Shown piece after piece: positions 59,313-64,000 of a stretch of 64,000 nt of DNA. The position numbers were made by a program, and so were the translations under genes. This stretch comes from Micromonospora profundi. GTDB lineage: Bacteria > Actinomycetota > Actinomycetes > Mycobacteriales > Micromonosporaceae. The notes under the pieces are model-generated. The model had not been told where the DNA came from, made no database searches, and was given only the letters and a program-made list of their open reading frames with translations. The stretch lies in contig NZ_JAATJK010000001.1 in assembly GCF_011927785.1 (NCBI RefSeq), positions 4,187,001-4,251,000 of the forward strand, in the 5' to 3' direction. Every line of letters starts with the position of its first letter. Positions within the stretch are counted from its first letter, which is position 1.

Positions 59313-60287
59313 TCACTTCGCCGAGCGGCGGACGAGTAGGAAGTTGAACAGCGACACCACGACGATGATCATGAAGATCGCCCAGGCGACCGCGGCTCCG
59401 TAGCCGGCGGTGTTCAGGTTCACGATGCCCATCTCGTACATGTACATGGCCAGCGTCTGGAACTCCCGCTGGTTGCCGCCGATGATGTTGCCGTTGCCGA
59501 AGAGCAGGGGCTCGGTGAAGAGCTGCATGCCGCCGATCGTGGACAGGATGACCACGAAGATGAAGGTGGGCTTGAGCATGGGCAGGGTGATCTGCCAGAA
59601 CTGCCGCCACGGGCTGGCGCCGTCGATCGCCGCGGCCTCGTAGAGGTCCTTCGGGATGGCCTGCATGCCGGCGAGCAGGATCAGGGTGTTGTACCCGGTC
59701 CACCGCCAGTTGACCATGGAGGAGATGGCGAACCAGGAACTCCACCGCTGCCCGTCCCAGTCGACCGGGTCGACACCGACGAAGCTGAGCAGCCAGTTGA
59801 ACAGGCCGAACTCCCGCTGGAACAGCATCCCGAAGACGATCGCGACGGCGGCCACCGACACCACGTTCGGCATGAAGATGGCCATCCGGAAGAAGGTCTT
59901 GGCGCGCAGGAGGGTCCGGTTGAGCAGGTTCGCCAGGAAGAGGGCGAGCAGCAACTGCGGGATGGTCGACAGTGCGAAGATGCCGAACGTGTTGACCAGC
60001 GCGTTCCAGAAGTACTCGTCGGACATCAACCGGGTGTAGTTGTCGAAGCCGATGAACGAGTGGTCGCCGATCATGTCCCAGTCGTGCAGGGACATCCAGG
60101 CGGTACGCACCATCGGGTACAGCCCGAACGTGCCGAAGATCAGGAAGAACGGGGCGATGTAGAGGTACGGCGAGTACTTGACGTCGAGACGGTTGAGCAA
60201 CCTTCCCCGGCGACGTCGTGAGGAGACGTCGCGAGAAGGAGGAGGTGCTGCTGGCGACGGCGGCGCCGTCGTGGCCGACAGGCTCAT
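59313..60287 (-). CDS. cebF: Sugar ABC permease CebF
   Basis: A 324-residue MalF-type permease. A cytosolic Pro/Arg-rich start precedes six hydrophobic helices. The EAA loop reads DLYEAAAIDGASPWRQFWQITLPMLKP. ATG 60287 has AAGGAAA upstream. It pairs with CebG and takes sugar from CebE. Confidence 0.94.
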   Translation of the reverse strand: MSLSATTAPPSPAAPPPSRDVSSRRRRGRLLNRLDVKYSPYLYIAPFFLIFGTFGLYPMVRTAWMSLHDWDMIGDHSFIGFDNYTRLMSDEYFWNALVNTFGIFALSTIPQLLLALFLANLLNRTLLRAKTFFRMAIFMPNVVSVAAVAIVFGMLFQREFGLFNWLLSFVGVDPVDWDGQRWSSWFAISSMVNWRWTGYNTLILLAGMQAIPKDLYEAAAIDGASPWRQFWQITLPMLKPTFIFVVILSTIGGMQLFTEPLLFGNGNIIGGNQREFQTLAMYMYEMGIVNLNTAGYGAAVAWAIFMIIVVVSLFNFLLVRRSAK

Positions 60288-60396
60288 GCGAATTTCCTTT
60301 TCCGGCGAGGCCCGGGGGCCCTCGCGCAGGGTGCTACGCGGAGGGGACCGGCCGGTGGCGTCCGGGAAGCCCCGGACGCCACCGACAGGGAATCAC

Positions 60397-61686
60397 TCAG
60401 AAGGCACCCTGAGTCTTTGCGTCCTTCGTGAACTGCTCCCAGGCCTTCGCCTTGTCGGCCTGCCCGTTCTCGAACGCCCGCAGAGCCGGCTCGAGCGCGT
60501 TCTCCTTCACCGCCTGGTGCTTCGGACCCAGGTGGATCGGCTGGATCTTGGCGACGCTCTCCCCGAAGATCTTGCCGGTCGGCGCGTTGCTGAAGTACTC
60601 GTTGGTGTAGCCGAGGAACGCCGGGTCCTTCAGCGCCTCCAGGTTGGTGGGCAGCGGGCCCTTGGCCTTGAAGGCCTCCACCTGGCTCTTCGCGTTGGTC
60701 AGGTACTCGGCGAGCTTCGCCGCCTCCTTCGGGTACTTGCTCTGCGCCGGAACCGCGAGCCACGAGCCGCCCCAGTTGCCGCCGCCGCCCGGAACAGACG
60801 CGACATCCCACTTGCCCTTGTTGGCCGGACCGGAGTTGTCCGACACGATGCCGAGCATCCAGGACGGGCAGAAGGTGGCCGCGAAGGTGCCCTGCTTGAA
60901 GCCACCCGACCACTCGGGCGACCAGGTGGACGCCTTGGCGGAGATGTCCACCATCGAGGTGGCGGTGTCCCAGGCGTTCTTCACCGCGGGGCTGGTGTCC
61001 GCGATGATGTTGTCTTCCTTGTCGTAGAACAGGTCCCCGTTGCCCTGGAAGAGCACACCGTTGGAGACGGCGGTGATCGAGTCGATGAACGCCTTGCCGC
61101 CGCTGCCCTGCTTGTACTTCAGACCGGCGTCGTGGAAGCCCTTCCAGTCCTGCCAGAGCGCCGACACCTGGTCGCGCTCGGTGGGCAGGCCAGCCGCCTC
61201 GAACAGGTCCTTGCGGTAGCAGACGGCGAGGCTGCCGACGTCGGTCGGCAGGCCGATCAGCCGGCCGTCCGGCGCCTTGCCCAGCTCCCACTTCCAGGGC
61301 AGGTATTCCTTCGAGTGGTCGGCGACCAGCGGCGCGAGGTCTTCCCAGTTGCGCGCGTTGGGCTTGAACTCGTTGAGGATGCCCTCTTCCAGGGCGGTGA
61401 CGTCCGCCGCGCCCTTGCCGGTGGCCAGGTAGCGGACCAGCTTCGGCCGGTAGTCACCGAGCTGCGCGGTCTTGCGCAGCTCGACCTTGATGCCGGTGTC
61501 CTTCTCGTACTGCTTGACGAGCTCGTCGTAGCCCATCTCGCCGAAGGTGTCGACAACCAGCTTGGCCGGCTTCTCGCCGGCCGCCGGCTTGTCGTCGTCC
61601 TTGCCGCATGCCGTAAGACCGCTGACGGCGGTGATCGCGGCCAGGGCAGCGACCGCCAGGCGGGTACGCCGCGTGGTGAGGCGCAT
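60397..61686 (-). CDS. cebE: Cellodextrin-binding lipoprotein CebE
   Basis: A 429-residue solute-binding protein. The lipobox LTAC puts the lipidated Cys at C27, followed by GKDDDKP and a substrate-binding fold with Trp-rich clefts (PWKWELGK, GNWGGSW). It should bind cellobiose or cellotriose for CebFG. ATG 61686 has AGAGGGG upstream. The long 61687-61957 leader carries two CebR-like operators, placing the whole cebE-F-G-bglC operon under cellodextrin control. Confidence 0.92.
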   Translation of the reverse strand: MRLTTRRTRLAVAALAAITAVSGLTACGKDDDKPAAGEKPAKLVVDTFGEMGYDELVKQYEKDTGIKVELRKTAQLGDYRPKLVRYLATGKGAADVTALEEGILNEFKPNARNWEDLAPLVADHSKEYLPWKWELGKAPDGRLIGLPTDVGSLAVCYRKDLFEAAGLPTERDQVSALWQDWKGFHDAGLKYKQGSGGKAFIDSITAVSNGVLFQGNGDLFYDKEDNIIADTSPAVKNAWDTATSMVDISAKASTWSPEWSGGFKQGTFAATFCPSWMLGIVSDNSGPANKGKWDVASVPGGGGNWGGSWLAVPAQSKYPKEAAKLAEYLTNAKSQVEAFKAKGPLPTNLEALKDPAFLGYTNEYFSNAPTGKIFGESVAKIQPIHLGPKHQAVKENALEPALRAFENGQADKAKAWEQFTKDAKTQGAF

Positions 61687-61806
61687 CTGTAACCCCTCTT
61701 TCGGTGGTGAGGCTTTCAGTCGGGTGTGGTGGGGGTGCTGGTGGCGAATCCCGGTGGGCGCTGCCACGGATCGCACCCGGCGCGCGGCGGGTGACCCGCA
61801 CCACTC

Positions 61807-61820
61807 CGGGAGCGCTCCCA
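61807..61820. promoter_or_regulatory. CebR-like operator 1 before cebE
   Basis: CGGGAGCGCTCCCA, one mismatch to the CebR box, 121 bases upstream of the cebE ATG. Confidence 0.75.
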
Positions 61821-61859
61821 TGAGATTGCCGGCGCGGTCCGGGGGTGTCAATAGACCGT

Positions 61860-61873
61860 TGGGAGCGTTCCCA
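61860..61873. promoter_or_regulatory. CebR-like operator 2 before cebE
   Basis: TGGGAGCGTTCCCA, one mismatch, 53 bp from operator 1 (about five helical turns), so both lie on one DNA face and could hold a repressor tetramer or two dimers. Confidence 0.72.
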
Positions 61874-61957
61874 GATCGTTACCGCCCTGTTTCAGGCGGG
61901 CACTCGCAGGGCTGATCAAGGGCCGTGCACACCTCGGCGCGGCCGTCCCAGGGACCG

Positions 61958-62503
61958 TCAGCAGAAGCGACGCAGCAACGTCGTGGTGACGGCGGGGTCG
62001 AAGAACGTGGGGTCGAAGCCGTCGGCGACCCAGTCGCTGAGCATGACCCGCTCCGGATGCGTCGGATCCGACAGGGCAGCCAGCAACGCGTGGTAGCCCA
62101 CCGGGCCACCGATGCCCTCCGGCGGGCAGGCCCACTCGCCGTCCAGGCAGATCGGGTACCGCTCGTCGGGATCGGCGGTCAGCGCGTCCTCCACGACGAG
62201 GTCGTGCTCCCACCAGTCCCCGAAGTCGTACGTGTAGGAGAACCGGCTGCCCTTGCCGAGCACCGCGTCCAGCCGCACGTCCAACTCGTCGTGCAGCACC
62301 AGGTCGCCGTCCGGGTCGGGCTCGCCGTACTGCACGGCGTCGATCTCGAACGAGTGCAGGTGGCAGTCCCGCCAACCCATCGCGTGCTGCACCACCCGGT
62401 GCAGCCGGTCCAGCGTGTAGCCGGCCGGCACGAGCACCCGACGCCACACCGGCGGGCGGACTCCGGCGACGGACATCTTCAGCTGGAAGATCTGACGCGG
62501 CAT
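61958..62503 (-). CDS. Plasmid pRiA4b ORF-3-like protein
   Basis: A 181-residue protein of the pRiA4b ORF-3 family. It begins RQIFQLKMSVAGVRPPVWRRVLVPAGYTLDRLHRVVQHAMGW, with FSYTYDFGDWWEHDLVVE in the middle. This is a conserved core with no known activity, despite its plasmid-derived name. It diverges from the microprotein gene with a 34-bp gap. ATG 62503 is the start. Confidence 0.9.
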   Translation of the reverse strand: MPRQIFQLKMSVAGVRPPVWRRVLVPAGYTLDRLHRVVQHAMGWRDCHLHSFEIDAVQYGEPDPDGDLVLHDELDVRLDAVLGKGSRFSYTYDFGDWWEHDLVVEDALTADPDERYPICLDGEWACPPEGIGGPVGYHALLAALSDPTHPERVMLSDWVADGFDPTFFDPAVTTTLLRRFC

Positions 62504-62537
62504 GCTGTCCTGTCCTCCCGCGGCTTAGGCTGCCAGC

Positions 62538-62657
62538 ATGATCTGCCGAGCGTGCCGGGCCCGGCGACACGACGACTGCCCGGGCCGGAACTGGTGCGAC
62601 TGCCAGCACCGTACCGCCCAACCGACCCCTCCGGTCACTGGTCCGGCCGGCGAATGA
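62538..62657 (+). CDS. 39-residue Cys-rich microprotein overlapping reductase gene
   Basis: A short frame from ATG 62538 to TGA 62657, whose stop overlaps the reductase ATG (62654) as ATGA. The peptide has C3-x2-C6, C14, C20-x-C22 and His at 11 and 24, a zinc-ribbon-like set. It ends in a Pro/Thr-rich tail. TAGGCT lies 6 bases before the ATG, suggesting a leaderless transcript. Similar tiny CxxC...HxxC...CxCxHR peptides are annotated as hypothetical near this reductase in actinomycetes, as far as I recall. Function unknown. Confidence 0.7.
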   Translation: MICRACRARRHDDCPGRNWCDCQHRTAQPTPPVTGPAGE

Positions 62658-63400
62658 CCGTCGGAATTCCGATTCGACGGCTCTGGCCCGAGCCGTCGAC
62701 CGAGCCGCTCGACGACGCCGCGCTGACCGCCCTGTACGGCCGCGCCGACCAACCCCGACTGCGTGTCAACTTCGTGGCCAGCCTGGACGGTGCGGTCACC
62801 GTCGACGGCTACTCCGCCGGGCTCTCCGGCGAGCCGGACAAGCGGGTGTTCGGGATGCTGCGGATGCTCTGCGACGCCCTCGTGGTGGCCGCCGGCACCC
62901 TGCGGCACGAGGGCTACCGCGCGGTCCGCCTGAGCGAGAACCGCCGCGCCTGGCGGCGGGCGAACGGGCTGGCCGCGTACCCGACGCTTGTGGTCGTCTC
63001 CGGCTCGCTGGGCCTGGACCCGGCGCAGGCGGCCTTCGCCGACGCGCCGGTCCGGCCGATCGTGCTCACCCACTCCGGCGCCGAGCCGCCGCCCGGCCTG
63101 ACCGACGTCGCCGACCTGCTGCGCTGCGGTACCGGCCGCGTCGACCTGGCCGCCGGCCTCGCCGAACTGCACGGGCGAGGGCTGACCCAGGTGCTCTGCG
63201 AGGGTGGCCCGCACCTGCTCGGCGCGCTCACCGCCGCCGACCTGGTCGACGAACTGTGCCTCACCGTCGCGCCGCTGCTCGCCGGCCCCGGCGCCGGCCG
63301 GATCACCGCCGGCGACGCCAGCGCGCCCCGGCACCTGCCGCTGCGGCACGTGCTCGCCGCCGACGACGGCGTCCTCATGCTCCGCCACGCCCGCCCGTAG
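62654..63400 (+). CDS. RibD-type pyrimidine reductase
   Basis: A 248-residue protein of the RibD C-terminal/dihydrofolate-reductase-like fold. It has NFVASLDGAVTVDG, GMLRMLCDALVVAAGTLRHEGY and the later QVLCEGGPHLLGALTAADLVDELCLTVAPLL. There is no deaminase domain, so it is not full RibD. Stand-alone members reduce pyrimidine or pterin-like intermediates. ATG 62654 overlaps the microprotein stop, so the two are co-translated. Confidence 0.9.
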   Translation: MTVGIPIRRLWPEPSTEPLDDAALTALYGRADQPRLRVNFVASLDGAVTVDGYSAGLSGEPDKRVFGMLRMLCDALVVAAGTLRHEGYRAVRLSENRRAWRRANGLAAYPTLVVVSGSLGLDPAQAAFADAPVRPIVLTHSGAEPPPGLTDVADLLRCGTGRVDLAAGLAELHGRGLTQVLCEGGPHLLGALTAADLVDELCLTVAPLLAGPGAGRITAGDASAPRHLPLRHVLAADDGVLMLRHARP

Positions 63401-63564
63401 GAACGGAGCAGCGGGCACGGGTTGTCGCCGGCTGCACACCCCCTGTCATGAGTGTGACGGGGCATCGTGTCGTCCGCCGCGTCGCGTGGCGACCTGTCGT
63501 ACTCCTCGGGCAGGATGCACGTCATGCGCGCCGACCGTGTTGCCCGACCGACCCACCTCGCCCG

Positions 63565-64000
63565 ATGACCGACCGCGACCTCGACAGTCCGGGCGAGGCG
63601 GTCGGCCGGGTGCTGGGCACCGCCGACGCCACCCCGTTGCAGTTCTGGACGGCCGTGGCGCCCGGCAGTTACCTCCAGCTCGACGACGTGGTGGTCACCC
63701 GGCGCGAGCTGCCCAACCGGGAGCCGGTGACGATCGCCGGGGTGGTCACCCAGGTCCGCGCCCGCCACGAGGGCGCCCAGTTCGACTCGGACGTGTTCGC
63801 CATCGCCGACGGCACGCTGCCGGCGCAGGTGCAGGAGGCGGCCGAGGTCACCACCACCCGTGTCGACCCCGAGCTCTACGTGCCGCCGACCCCTGGCGCT
63901 GTGGTGCACCGGGCCGAGGGCGACGCCCGCGCCCGCGCGCTGCACTTCGACCGGATGGAACGGCGCATCCCGATGGGCATGGGCCGCGACGGTGTGCCGG
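63565..64000 (+). CDS. HerA-like ATP-binding protein, C-terminus cut by window edge
   Basis: The first 145 residues only. They match the HAS-barrel N-terminus of HerA-type DNA-translocase ATPases (VAPGSYLQLDDVVVTRRELPN, VVTQVRARHEGAQFDSDVF, PPTPGAVVHRAEGDA). The ATPase motifs would lie beyond base 64000. An in-frame ATG at 63448 would add 39 residues but lacks family similarity, so 63565 is preferred. Role probably DNA end processing. Confidence 0.78.
   Translation, partial: MTDRDLDSPGEAVGRVLGTADATPLQFWTAVAPGSYLQLDDVVVTRRELPNREPVTIAGVVTQVRARHEGAQFDSDVFAIADGTLPAQVQEAAEVTTTRVDPELYVPPTPGAVVHRAEGDARARALHFDRMERRIPMGMGRDGVP

Noticed and set aside
63448..63564. Upstream extension of the HerA-like gene from ATG 63448
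   Set aside because: The added residues are Arg/Pro-rich without similarity to the family, and ATG 63565 matches the expected N-terminus.

Overview
The window is about 72 % GC, with many GTG starts, short intergenic gaps and long antisense shadow frames. That composition fits an actinomycete. Secreted cellulose- and mannan-degrading enzymes with CBM2 domains, a ceb-type cellodextrin operon, an F420-dependent oxidoreductase and a GC-rich 50-bp intergenic palindrome family point to Micromonospora or a close relative in the Micromonosporaceae. The genus is inferred from the gene set, not proven. No integrase, transposase, CRISPR array or plasmid gene was seen, so this looks like chromosomal backbone.

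Layout. 1-6.6 kb: a truncated hypothetical gene, an ECF42-type sigma factor with its YCII/DGPF partner and an SMR pump, a secreted GH5 mannanase with CBM2, then an F420 oxidoreductase/hydrolase pair. 6.6-13.0 kb: a minus-strand run of membrane and lipid genes (Trp-rich membrane protein, EEP-family nuclease/phosphatase, double PAP2 phosphatase, YihY/BrkB, diacylglycerol-kinase-like) and a small HTH regulator translationally coupled to a Clp-N protein. 13.1-24.6 kb: a dormancy or hypoxia module resembling the mycobacterial DosR regulon, with two universal stress proteins, phosphoketolase, a P1B-5 metal ATPase with a hemerythrin tail, two Acg-type nitroreductases, a GAF sensor kinase and its DevR-type regulator. 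Four GGGAC-N4-GGCCC boxes lie in front of these transcription units.

24.6-30.4 kb: an epimerase, a secreted hydrolase, two sets of identical Gly/Val tRNA genes (one set also with Cys) enclosing a small membrane-protein gene and a GNAT gene, a TetR regulator and a DinB-like protein. 30.6-37.3 kb: a secreted M36 metalloprotease, a membrane-anchored surface protein, a methyltransferase, a P450 and a lipoprotein deacetylase. 37.4-41.5 kb: an ABC exporter and a convergently oriented two-component system that share an upstream operator-like repeat. 41.5-45.0 kb: biotin synthesis, with bioF-bioD leftward and bioB-bsaP rightward. 45-51 kb: GNAT, DUF488, a large modular GH9 cellulase under a CebR-like box, and an aldehyde dehydrogenase.

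51-55.8 kb: a VOC protein flanked by two copies of a 50-bp palindromic element, one of which supplies the stop codon of an ACT-GNAT gene, then an ACT protein and a phosphotransferase/acyl-CoA dehydrogenase pair. 55.9-61.9 kb: cebE-cebF-cebG-bglC-cebR, all leftward, with two CebR-like boxes before cebE. The GH9 enzyme probably releases cellodextrins outside the cell, CebEFG imports them, BglC hydrolyses them to glucose, and CebR couples both loci. 62-64 kb: a pRiA4b ORF-3-like protein, a 39-residue Cys-rich microprotein overlapping a RibD-type reductase, and the start of a HerA-like ATPase cut by the window edge.
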